Origin: Sanguinoderma infundibulare
Lineage: Eukaryota; Basidiomycota; Agaricomycetes; Polyporales; Polyporaceae
DNA: 64,000 nucleotides
Direction: 5' to 3'
NCBI GenBank assembly: GCA_032821775.1
Contig: JAVLRN010000013.1
Coordinates: 186,001 to 250,000, forward strand
The notes under the pieces were generated by a model. That model was given only the letters and a program-made list of their open reading frames with translations. It was not told the origin of the DNA and searched no databases. Positions 23,689-34,162 of this stretch are shown one piece after another; within the stretch, counting starts at the first letter, position 1, and each line of letters opens with the position of its first letter. Made by a program: the position numbers and the translations under genes.

Positions 23689-24628
23689 AGTGTAGGTGGT
23701 CTGGAAGTGTACCTCTAGATCGATGTGATTCGTGTTCATGCCTCCTCCCGCCCACCGCGACTCCATGACCTCGCTCTCTCGCCAGTCTTCCTGCGCATGC
23801 TCCCGCAATTCGCCCGATGTCGAGGTCGTCAGCCCCCTAAGAAGTCTGCGTTCTCGATGATCGCGAAGAAGCGTCCGAACGGTCGCTCGCGATGCAACCA
23901 ACAACACTTTACACCTTGACCTCTGACCCCTCCTTCCTTCATGTACGCCCGTCGTTTGCATCAGGTATACATTCGTCTGCCTCTCCAGGCAACGGTACGA
24001 GTACATGGCCTATCCGGGCCACATACACATACCGTTCGCCTGGCGAGGCAGACGTATGTATAACCCCTCCATATTCGGCCCGGCCCGGCGGCGTTATGCA
24101 TCCACGGCCGGGCCCTCCATCGCTGTCGCCTTTTTGCTGAGAGGCTATATCCTTGTTGGTGTCCTCCCTTTTTCATTCCGCTTGGACAAGGCTCAGGCTT
24201 TCCAGAACTGCATGCTTGCGAAAAACGTCTGAACAAAACCCTTCCAAAAGCAAATGTAGACGCTTCACCAAAGCGCACGCGAAAACAGGAAGTTTGAAAT
24301 TTCCCAGCGGCCATCCTCCTGTTGGTGACGGTGAGCAAACAGCTCGTCTGCCTGTCTCCACATTTGACACCCCGATTGATGCCGCAGTGGCGTACAAGGG
24401 TGCTGTGCAAGCATTTCCGTGGTCCCGCAGCTACTGCCGCCACGTCACACTGGCAGCGCAAAGGCGACTCAACCCGCAGCGTCAAGAAACCGGGTCTTTG
24501 TGCGCATCCCGCTCCTCGCCTCTCATTTCCGGATCATCCCTCTATGGAAACAATTTAGAACAGGATTAAAGGCATGTCCCGTGTGGTTACAGATGGTTTT
24601 CCTCTGAAACCATTCCTAACGGATCGCG
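23689..24628. other. Intergenic with an imperfect hairpin
   Basis: No gene is supported. Two arms of about 33 bp, at about 23966-23998 and 24031-24064, are near-perfect reverse complements (ATACATTCGTCTGCCTC against GAGGCAGACGTATGTAT) around a loop of about 32 bp. A GC-rich palindromic patch follows at about 24077-24115. This could be a miniature inverted-repeat element or a transcribed hairpin. Confidence 0.5.
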
Positions 24629-25640
24629 TCACGGAGTTAACAGAGGTTCCTCCTTCCACCCAGGCTGGAGTGAAGGCTGGTGCTCTTCATCGCAATAGAC
24701 CTCCAGTACCTTCAGTCGCGGCCGCAGATGGCGGAAGAAGGCGCTCGTGACGGTGCCCCCCATGCAGCGGACGTGCTCGAGCGCGCCCGCCTTGCCGGCG
24801 AACGCGTCCAGAAACGCCGTGCCGTGCGGGTTCCACGAGGCTGCGCTGCTCAGGATAAGGCGTTTCAGCCGGGTGCCGTGCGCCGTGATCGCGGCCTCCC
24901 ACTCGTGATGGGGGAGGAGGATGTGGAAGAGCGCGTGCAGATGGAATGAGACGAGCTGGCGGGAAAACGCGCTGAACAGCGACAGGGCAACAGGGCACGC
25001 GAAAACCTAGATGCGGAGCGTGAGGTGGCGGAGGTTGGGTGCCAGCGCTGCGTCGATCTCCCAGTCGGACGTCTCGTCGCATTCGTCTAGAGAGAGTTCG
25101 AGCGTCTCGAGGCGAGGGAGCGAAAGGCACGCCTTGAGGATCGCGGCGCTCTGTGGACCGTGCGCGATGAAGTGCGTGACGGAGTAGACGGCGGGCTCGG
25201 CCAGGGTCGAAGGTGGCCTCTGTCTCCCACAGGTACCGGAACCTGCGCAGGCCGAATTCTGGCAATCGGCGCAGCCAGTCGAGTGCTGCTTCAGCATTGT
25301 TGTCGCTACCGATCTGGACAGAGAGATACCGAACGAGGTGGCGGAGATGAGCACACGACCGCATGGTGCGCACAAAGCGTTTGTCGGAACGGTGGGGATC
25401 CGGGTCGAAGATTTCATTTGTGCTCCATGCGCTGAAACAGGCATACTGGAAGAGAAATGTCTGGGCGGGGATGGTCCAGGCGCTGCAGACAAGAGCAGCG
25501 CGATGAAGGTCCTCGTTTGCGTTCAAGGGTTGGAAGATGATGAGATACATCGCCGTTGAGAGTGCTTGTACGGGCTGGCGGCCGGCGAATATCAGAGCGA
25601 GCAGGCTCTTGACGGCGCCGAAGTCCGTTAGGTGGTACCT
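24629..25640 (-). pseudogene. F-box/leucine-rich-type protein, broken
   Basis: The minus strand encodes a start typical of basidiomycete F-box-like proteins (MYLIIFQPLNANEDLHRAAL, then VCSAWTIPAQTFLFQ). After it come leucine-rich segments: LPRLETLELSLDECDE (about 25080), then FHLHALFHILLPHHEWEAAI (about 24920). Lesions are a frameshift near 25200-25215 and an in-frame TAG at about 25007-25009. The frame then stays open to a TGA at 24629-24631. Such proteins would recruit targets to SCF ubiquitin ligases. This copy should not make a full product. Confidence 0.6.
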
Positions 25641-27851
25641 GTCCTGGTGGGATGGTCAGATCGAAAGGGTCCTGGGAGGGAGTCAGGATCCGCTACGAGC
25701 GAGTGGACGAGGAGTTGTACGGGCCGGCGAGGTTCATATCTACGGAAGCGGTCGTTCGAAACGTGTAAGCACACCGGTTCGCGCATGCAGTCTATGCACT
25801 GACGAGCGTGGCGGTTGTGCAGGTTTCGATTTCAAGACGAACCGGTATGGCGCTGAGCGTCACTATTGACACACGACGGCCCCCGCTTTTCCCACCGCCC
25901 CCACGAGAACGATGACGACTATCACTGCCCTCATCCCCACCCCTGCCGCCAGTTCCAGCATGTAATCCACAAATACCGCCATCGTCACGATATTTAACGC
26001 AGCTGCCGCCGCGACCGTGAACCCCGCCACCGCCGGAATGATGCTTCTTTAACCTGCCCTTCCGCTTTCCTACTCCTGTACTGTCTTCGTCTATTCCACT
26101 CTACAAAGTTTTTCTATGGACCAAAACACCAAATCAGTCGCTGCTGCATGCCCCCCCAATATTGAGGGTCAGCGGTCAGCCATCCAGCCGCTTGCTGAGC
26201 ACACGCCCCGCCAGTGGTTGATGAGCTGATCATGAGCTGATGATCTGTGAAATTGACCGTCGCGCGTCCGACTCGCCATCTTTGCCGAGCCCTCTCTCGG
26301 AGGTCAAAAATGCAATTCCTGCGCACCCGCGAGCACCCATGCCTTTTTGGACCGCGCATTACCTGCGAGTGTCGTCACTCATGACCAGGAGCCAGGGCGA
26401 GGCCAGAGAACAAACTTTAGATCTCTGCTGCAGCCTGAGAACCGCAGCGCAACGCGCTCCAAACCCGCATCGGCCCGGACGAAGCTCGTCGACTCATCAC
26501 CTTCGAAGTTCTCCGGGGGCTCGGCAGAAGTCTGATATTAATCCTAAGCAGCGTGCCGAGAGCTTCTACGAGAAGCTCTCGACTCGAGAGCAATGGTTCG
26601 AAGCCGCATGCCAATCTTCAAAATCCCCCACTGCCCGCTCACTGCCCGCGGCCTCTCCGCCGCCAATTTCTGCTCCTCCCGCCCCTCCGCGACAGCGTTC
26701 CCAACCCGGTAGTGTATAACCGGAGGCGCATGTACGTCACCGATCGCATGCGCCTCCTTGAGCCACGTCCGTTGCGGCCGCGGGCGGGGCAAGAACCCTG
26801 CCGCGCGGTCCGGACGTCGCAGAGCATATACATAGAGCGAACGACCGATCACCGTGAAGAACTCTGGCCTTCGACGAGAGATCATGGCGGGGTGCGCCGA
26901 GTTTTGGGGCATTTGAAACGAAGGTGTACGATGGGCCACATTGGGGCGTCGTGCTCTTGTGAAGCCGGGAGCAGAAGGGAATGGTGTGGTTTAAGTTGCT
27001 GAGGATCTGAATCCCATCCCGGGGACTTGCAGCGAGCGTGTATGTAGGGTGCCGCAAAATGACATTGACAGCGCAGTGCAAGCCGTGCACGTTCGCTAAC
27101 CGCTTCGTGCCGCGGCCTGAGAGGTGCTCCCGACATGTCCTGCGTTCTCAAACCACAATCGGTTCTTGACTACGGCTGCGACGTTCATCTGATAATGTGG
27201 CTTCTTTCGAGGTAGGATTCGGGTTGCAGAAAAAAGTACAATGATAGACATTGCGACAACTCGGTATGGACGAATCACGATCCAAATTCGTTCTTCGGCG
27301 ACGGGACTAGAGATGGCAGGCCTAGGTCAACGGGACGCCAGAAGACCGAGAACGTTATGATGCCACCTACGAACTACCATTCAGAAGTTCTCGTCGAAGT
27401 TCACCCTGGCCGTAGATGTTTTACGGGGTCGGCGGAAAGAGCGCGACCGCGGCACAGGCAGCGGAACAAGTGCCCAGAGCGGCATTGCTACGCGAGAATG
27501 GCCGCACTCCGATGCCGGCTGCGTAGTAAGCGACTGCAACGCTGAAGGGGGCGGTGAGCATGGCTCGCGCTCCGGAAGGTGGATTACGTCCCCGTCTGAC
27601 AGATCCCGCACGCAACTGCCCCGCGCTAACCACAGGGGAGATGGCGAGGTCGACAATGGTGATGGGAAGAAGAGAGAACTTGAGGTATATGGCGGTCGTG
27701 AACAGTGGATGTAGCCCGGGCACGAACTAGGACCTTGAGACGGCCGTGGGGAATACATTTATGGCATGCAACGAGGACCTAAGGTCTTCAGGGGCGCCAC
27801 AGGTGCATGGGTGATGGTTAAAGTGCAGGGAGAGATCCGCGCCCATCTAGG
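25641..27851. other. No supported gene (2.2 kb)
   Basis: Frames here are short, overlapping and of mixed composition. A hydrophobic minus-strand peptide at about 25865-26045 has no start or family features. No terminal repeats were noticed. Confidence 0.5.
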
Positions 27852-28280
27852 GGCAGAAGGACTGGTCCGATGAGCAAGCGAAAAGCTGCCGGCTTTTGCC
27901 GTTGACGCCCTGCGGCGAAACTGAGTCAGTCACACGATTCTGCAGTACTTACCGACGAACCACGATGCGAGCTGAACGGCCGTTCGATGGTGCACACTTT
28001 GTTCGAAAGTCGTTCAAATTCACGTGAGGTTGCTTGAAATTAACAGCTCCTGTGAATAGTCACTCCTGAAGTCACACACGATTCTGCAGTACTTACCACA
28101 TTCACCAAGGACGACGCCAGCTGACCACAGTGCGTACTTCCTTTTAAAAGTCTCCAAAAGGTGCTTGGAATTTAATGCTTCCATGAATGGATCAAAGTCG
28201 AAGGTCTTTAGGAAGTTTTCAATGAAAGGATATTCCCTCTGACCAGGGCGACAGGCTGTCTTACCACCGACTGGATCCAT
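27852..28280 (-). CDS. Hypothetical small gene with a duplicated exon-intron boundary
   Basis: An ATG at 28278-28280 opens a 61-codon exon (start MDPVGGKTACRPGQREYPF) ending at a GTAAGTACTGCAGAATCGTG donor (about 28098). A second candidate exon ends at an identical 20-base donor region (about 27959). The sequence preceding both donors is also similar, suggesting an internal tandem duplication of about 140 bp. The product is unrecognised. It may be a fragment of a larger decayed gene. Confidence 0.3.
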
Positions 28281-29446
28281 TCACTCTTCTGTAGAGTTCC
28301 CTCCAGCCGCTTGGTCGAGCAAGAGGCGCCGGGCCGGCGGTGGGATCATAGCCTCGGGGCATTGGGGCGACTCAGCGCCTTCTCTTCCTTTCACCTTTCA
28401 CTTGGCTTCTTACGTCCCTTACGATTATTCTAGCTGTCTCGTGCCCGCTGGTAGATAAGAAAGTGGTTGCCGCGACGGGACTCGTTACAAGCGCCAGCGC
28501 CCCGCGAACTGGTTGGGACATTGGTTAAAAAAGGATCCCTCTGTTATTTATGTAACTAACTGAGCCCGAGTCGGTAGTATCCCGAGGATTCAAGTTAACT
28601 CACCGCGCAGCCGTATTCCACCCACGGCTCGCGAGTTCAAGACCGGACTTGCTTCTCTGTCATGTGAAACGCTGTGTCAGAGCCCCTTGTTGTGCCAAAA
28701 GCCGGTGCCGCGCACACTGGTCGGGCGGTCGAGCTTATCAGCATTTACGATTATTTTCACGGAAATCCCCCTATATTGACTTGTCGAGCTGTTCAACAGC
28801 AACGACAGCGCCATATTACCTGCCGCAGGCTCCGTCTCGACTCCGGTCTCTCTGTCGGCGCGGCCTCTTCGCCATCATCTCCCGCGCATAATCCATCGTC
28901 CGCTCCAGTCCTCAAAATACTTTGTCCCGGGGCGAGAAATTCGACGATATGGCATGCTACTAAGTGCAACTCGTCAATGTCCTTGGCATTCCCATATCAT
29001 AGCCGGCTGTTGGCCACTGGACGTAGCTGCCGCGGCACATGCAGTATGTACTGCCCTCATTCTCATTCCGCAATCCCCGAGTACATTTATATTGACGCCC
29101 CCGAAACGTGCATGGTGAGTGCATGGCTTCCATTCCCGATATGAGTGCTTTTCCTTGTTTGAGGTACAGACGATTCCTGCATTGCCGCTACTCCGGCTCC
29201 CAGGCCATCCTCTCCGCTAGATCTAGGGACAAAAGCTCCTTCGCCGTTTTGCTGGGCAGGCTCGTTCTGTGACAAACCCTCCTCCACCGTTTTGCTGGGC
29301 GGGCTCGATCTAGGATGAACGATCCTCCGCCCTTTTGCAGGATGGACTGCGCAACTGGGACGGTGGAGTTGGGGAGGGCTGGAGGCCATACTAAAGGCTG
29401 GTAAGTACAGCGAACTCCACCAGCTACATGCGAGGTCGCCGTCACC
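28281..29446. other. Intergenic, minor internal duplication
   Basis: No gene is supported. At about 29238-29320 a phrase containing CCGTTTTGCTGGGC.GGCTCG occurs twice about 60 bp apart, shortly before the BTB gene, and so probably lies in its promoter or 5' UTR. Confidence 0.45.
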
Positions 29447-30527
29447 ATGGACCAGAACTACCTGCCGGTCGCGTACTTCCAAGACGCGGGTACCCCCATC
29501 CCCCAGGACTTTGCATTTGTACGTACCTCCTTCAAGTAATTTCCTGACTCTACCTGAGCTGGCGTGCCTCTACGTAGCTCAACGAGCCCGCCGTCCAGTT
29601 CCCGTGTGGAGAGGCCCCGAATGTGTCCACCGCCTTCGGGCCCGATCGCATGCTCGGCGGGATGTTCCCCGACCTGATGATCACGTCGTCCGACCAGGTC
29701 CTGTTCTTCGTCCACCACCAATACTTTACCCATCTGTCCACAAACAACTTTGGCGGGTTGGTCACCACCCTCACCATCTCGATCGCCGTCTCGGAGCCTG
29801 CATCTGTGCTTAGCATCGTATTCTGCATCGTGTACGGCGTGCCCTGCGTCCATTACCATCCATCTCTGGAGACGATCGAGGCCGCCCTCGACACTATGGT
29901 CAAATACGGTGTCTCCCCTCTCCTCTTTACCTCCTCCTCCAAATCGCTACACCCCTTGTTCCTCCTGCACGCTCCACATCATCCCATCGACGCGTACGCC
30001 GTGGCCGGGAAGTACAACCTCGATGAGGCGGCCACAGCGGTCTCGGGGCATCTCTTGGCGTACGACTCCTCGACGATCACCGACGAGCAGGCGATCAAGA
30101 TGGGCGCGGTGTACCTCCGCCGCCTGTTCGACCTGCACCGCGACCGGACGACGGCGCTGAAGAATATCGTGATCGAATCCCCGGCAGGCCACCCTATCCA
30201 GACGGTGGCTCGTACGTGCAGCGAGGAGGCACAGGCGCGGCTGACGCATGCCTGGGCGTTGGCGGCCGCGGAGCTTGCCTGGGACACGCTTCCAAGTAAG
30301 ACGTTTATTCTTACGTTGAAGACCCGGTGATTTTGGAATGAGTTTTCTGACGAAGGGTATGATCTGTAGGCGTGTCGATTTATGCGCTGCGGTCGACGTT
30401 CGAGAAGGCGAGCACGGGGCTGACTTGCACCGACTGCCGAACAATGCTCGAGGTACGAATCCAGGAGGTCTGTCGGGCATGGTCTGCCGTTAAGGTTTGT
30501 GCGTTCGCTCGCTCTGCGTGTTCATGA
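29447..30527 (+). CDS. BTB/POZ-like protein of the basidiomycete type
   Basis: The start MDQNYLPVAYFQDAGTPIPQ is followed by a short intron (GTACGT donor at 29520, acceptor near 29578). A BTB-like fold follows: DLMITSSDQVLFFVHHQYFT (near 29670), then IVYGVPCVHY and DAYAVAGKYNLDEAA (near 29995). A second intron (about 30295-30370) leads to a C-terminal exon with a CxxC (TCTDCRTMLE) ending at TGA 30525-30527. In Agaricomycetes this family is large and expanded. Roles in protein-protein contacts or Cul3 ligases are assumed, not shown. No lesion was seen. Confidence 0.7.
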
Positions 30528-30632
30528 CTGACATCGGATATGCACTAGAGAACTATTTGAGCTAGTGAAATGCTATAATCCAGGAGGTCTCTCGGGCGTT
30601 GTCTGCCACGGTTTGTGTGTTCGCTGGCTCGG
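30457..30632 (+). repeat. Tandem duplication of the BTB gene 3' end
   Basis: About 70 bp beginning AATCCAGGAGGTCT and ending near GAT.TCGGAT recurs about 120 bp downstream (copies near 30457-30540 and 30577-30655) with moderate divergence. The first copy encodes the protein C-terminus; the second is outside the frame. Confidence 0.6.
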
Positions 30633-30655
30633 CGGGTGCGTGGCTGATATTCGAT

Positions 30656-31639
30656 TTTCCCCTACTGCTAGAAAACAATATGGGCTGGTCTCAGAGCTGA
30701 GGCGAGGAAATAGCATACAATGTCCCCTTGCATACGCTAAATCGCCGAGTCTATTCATGTCCCCAATTCCTACCGCATCCTTACGCATCTCTTCCGTGGC
30801 TTCGTGGAGTCGTCCTCATGTTGCATCCAGGCTCCGTACATTAATATTGTATCGCGGTAGTAGTACGGAGAGAACCACAGCCCATCCTTCGTTGCCTCCT
30901 GTAAGAGTCGTGGCCAGAACCCTCAGGCTGGCCTACTGACACCGCACATCATGAGAGCCTCGATCCCCAAACCTTGTCGAGTCCTTGGTGCGAGCCCTCC
31001 GAGGATCGCGAAGACTCGGCCGCGCCCGGCGAGAAGCTGAATGCGAGTGTCGAAATCGGCGCAATTTCGACCAATTAACTTCGCGTAATATGACCGCTAG
31101 AGCCCCGCCGATCGTGGCGGACCTTACTGAGGCTGGTTCCCTTCCTCGGACGTCCGCTACTTGTCCCGGACTACTTTAAACGTAGCAGCTGGTTACTTAC
31201 CTCGCGATTCAATGTTTCTTAATAGCACCGATAGCAGGCGCTTCAAATTGTTTGGACGCTGTTGTTGGTTATGTGTTCGATCCGGAAAATCCATCCTCGG
31301 ACGCACTCTGAGACTCCGCTGGAAGAGCAGTGCTCCGGAGTTGAAGTCGCTGCTCATGCGGTGGCGCTCGAGCGCCAATCTTCCAAATTAGGACAGCGAG
31401 GGACAGCCCTTGATCTGGGCGCGGGATCATTAATATTTTCAGGTTCAAACGAGCTTTTATTGCCCGTATCTACTTTAATCCCAAAGGCGTATCTAGTAGA
31501 GTTCTCCACCCGAAGGCGGTCAGGCGTGCTTGGTGACGCAGTCAGGTAAAAAATAACCCCAACTGTGCCATGAGAGTGAGTCCGAAAATTCGTCACCGAA
31601 AACCTGCGAGGAAATGCATTGTCCGAATCATCTGGGTTC
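30656..31639. other. No supported gene
   Basis: About 1 kb with short unrelated frames. The right edge may be 3' sequence of the LINE-like remnant. Confidence 0.45.
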
Positions 31640-32105
31640 ACCGTCGTGTTCAATGACTGGAGACCAGATGCGCTGGACTGATCCGCGACGCAGATCTCGT
31701 TTCCCTTTCGCCAGGGCCGCCACTCCTCTGTCAAGCATCAATCATTGGTCTAACATCGCAAACCAATCGTTTTTGATCTGTCGTTCAGAGAAATCAGTGC
31801 CATCATTTCGCATGACCCGCTCGCATCGTAGTTTCCACACTAAGTGCACTGCCTCCGTGCATAGGATCTCCCACAGATCTTCCGTCTTGAAGACTGCGTA
31901 TCCAGCACTGAGCATTCCCCATCCCGCTTCCTTCCAAGGCAGGTTTGTATTCTCCCACAGCTCTTTGAGGAGCTTCCAGACTTGTTGTTGGACTGGGGCA
32001 TCGCAACGGAAAAGTACGTGGTCCATTGATTCGGCCACTTGATATGGAGGTCCTTTAACACCTTCGCGAGCGCCTCACCTGACTTGGGGGTGAAACCGGC
32101 CAACC
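31640..32105 (-). mobile_element. 3' end of a LINE-like (non-LTR) retroelement, decayed
   Basis: The minus strand encodes AESMDHVLFRCDAPVQQQVW, followed by W-rich helices (LLKELWENTNLPW; LVWKLRCERVMRND). This resembles the C-terminal region after the RT/RNase H of basidiomycete non-LTR elements, where a zinc-binding ESxxHxLxxC block is usual. The preceding part (GEALAKVLKDLHIK, near 32070) is in another frame. No RT core is present, so this is a 5'-truncated, inactive copy. Confidence 0.55.
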
Positions 32106-32499
32106 TAGCTGGAGATCTGTTGGACGGCGCGTCCGACGGAAGGGGGAAGAACTTGTCAAGGTCTGTAGGGCTACATAAGTTGTACTCCCCTATGAGCCGC
32201 CACAGTTGAGCGTCACAGCGTGTCGCGAGCGATGTCGAGGTTCAGTGATGTATGTTCGAATCAGCCCTACGTAGGACGGTCGAAAGCTGGGCGTGATTAA
32301 TCAGTGACCCCCGCTTCATACGGTGACTAACTCGGTGCACTCTTCATGCTCCTCCATCCTCGGATGAGCCGCTCTGCCTTGCATCATGCTCAGGTCCAAA
32401 ACGTTGCGGAAGATGTATGAAACTCAATCGCAAGGATCACGCGGGCTCGTAACATCACGTACACCTCTCGATGCGCCGAGCGCATCAGGATAAGTACCT
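32106..32499. other. Nothing recognised
   Basis: About 400 bp without a supported gene. It may include more of the decayed retroelement. Confidence 0.35.
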
Positions 32500-33510
32500 G
32501 TCGCTGACCAAACCAGCCGTGATACGCGTCAAATCCGAGAGATCTGGACCCCAGGAACGTGACGACTCACACATGAGAGGACGCACGCTAAAACATTCGG
32601 GCGATCTGGCAGCGTTCGGAAGTTGGGCACACTGTGCATTAGTCCCTGACCCAGTGCTGAGCGGCCGAAATCCGCCCTGGACGGGGTGGCGGCGGGTGAC
32701 CTTCCACGGACTGTGCGGTGAGGCCCTGGAAGGCTTGGGCTTGCAGATCCTGTGGTGGAAGTGGTGGATGATCGAGCGGGAAAAGTTCCAGGCAACGATG
32801 ATGCCGTCGGCGGAGAAGGAGATGATCGGGAGGACGATAAGGTCGAGCCATCTACAACCGTTGCGGAACGGTGCTAGCGTGCTGCGTGTGAGGACGATGT
32901 AGCTGACATACTCATCGTGCACGTCGCTGGTCTCGAGGACGACTTGGATGCTGGTGATAAGCTAGATGGGATGACGGTCAGTGGAGTGCGCCTCACTGAC
33001 AAAGAGGTTGGAGACATGGAGGAACACTGGCGAATTCGGCCGTCACACTCATGAACGCGACTGCGATTACTAGCAGGATCGTGTACAACCATGGGTTGAC
33101 CTCGGTCTTGTGCTCGTTATCCTAGGTGATGATCATCTGCGTCGCACCTGACGCGCTGGTGCCCTCCGCATGCTCATGGTTGTGTTCGCGTGTGGAAGGG
33201 CATGAGTGTGCAGACTCGGAGACCCTTGCAAACCGTGTGTCATGGAACGTTGAGCCGCTTCAGGGCACTGTACAAGACAACTGAGAGGATGACGTTACCC
33301 TCAGAAGGAGTTCGTGCGCAAAGTGAGAGGGAATGGGGAGGACGTGGTGTCGGTATAGGCAGGTAGTGAGGTACCTGCAGTCGCGAAGGCCGTGTCAGCG
33401 CATATAGTCACAGCGAGGAGTTGGTGATACCCATACAGTATGATCAGCATGATCGCAATTCCTTGGCTCATCCTGTGAAAATCTGACTGCATGCTTTGCA
33501 CCTAATCACA
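32500..33510 (-). pseudogene. Possible decayed membrane protein
   Basis: The minus strand has several hydrophobic stretches in different frames (AIMLIILYGYHQLLAVTI near 33430; LYTILLVIAVAFMSVTAEF near 33060; RWLDLIVLPIISFSADGIIV near 32820) separated by plausible splice sites but also stops. Order and spacing loosely recall the seven-helix basidiomycete membrane proteins. No intact reading frame can be built. Confidence 0.3.
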
Positions 33511-34162
33511 TCTCGTATTTCAGACTGCAATCTCACCCTATCCATACATACGAGACCTTACCATCCCGGCGACAAGTTTGCAGCGATTACAGAGGACGCT
33601 CCTAAAGACGCCCCTTACAACGCGGCTATGGGTCTCAAACACGACGTGACACCGTGCACGTTGTGTACGCTCCGTCAGGCTTATGTTTGGACTAAAGGAC
33701 CATAGGGGAGCGAGTCTTTGCGATGGACGCACCTGATGACCCCGGTTCGGTGATAGCACGATGGATCAATCCGCAACTGTCTTGATCTGTGGGCCTCTTG
33801 ACTGCTGCCATTGCTCTTGAGAAGATCGTTGTAACTCGTGAAGATCTAAGTCTGCATGCTAGAAAGGAAGAGGTGAAGGTCCACAAGGGAGTCATTGACT
33901 CGGATAGAACGAGAGCACCGGTGGCAATGCTCGGTGCCGTCCGGGCCCTTGTCCCTAGCCAATCACCGTGGACAATCCTTTGTCATCACCACCGTGAAGG
34001 TAAGCTCGAACACGTCGTCTTCCACATCCGCCTAAAATCGATGGTCCATCTGCATTAGTGGAAGGGTATACGTACAGCACGTACAAGTACAAGCGGTATC
34101 AGATCGATTGTCCAACAAGCATCGGGGTACAGTCCATGCCACGCGAAACCCGATCTCCGGGT
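33511..34162. other. 3' flank of regulator A
   Basis: No gene is supported. A block at about 34070-34120 (minus strand ACCGCTTGTACTTGTACGTG) is repeated downstream of the broken regulator copy C at about 60529-60557, marking shared 3' flanking sequence. Confidence 0.5.

Noticed and set aside
22704..23768. Plus-strand frame of 354 codons over the Hal2-type gene
   Set aside because: It reads the nucleotidase exons in a wrong frame and starts in the intron; high GC keeps it open.
22885..24006. Minus-strand frame of 373 codons
   Set aside because: Antisense shadow of the Hal2-type exons, with no family signature.
25865..26045. Hydrophobic minus-strand peptide
   Set aside because: No start, no upstream exon and no conserved pattern; Ala/Val codons in GC-rich DNA can give this by chance.
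28674..29144. Plus-strand frame of 156 codons
   Set aside because: Begins with GTG, has no ATG near the start, mixed composition and no recognisable domain.
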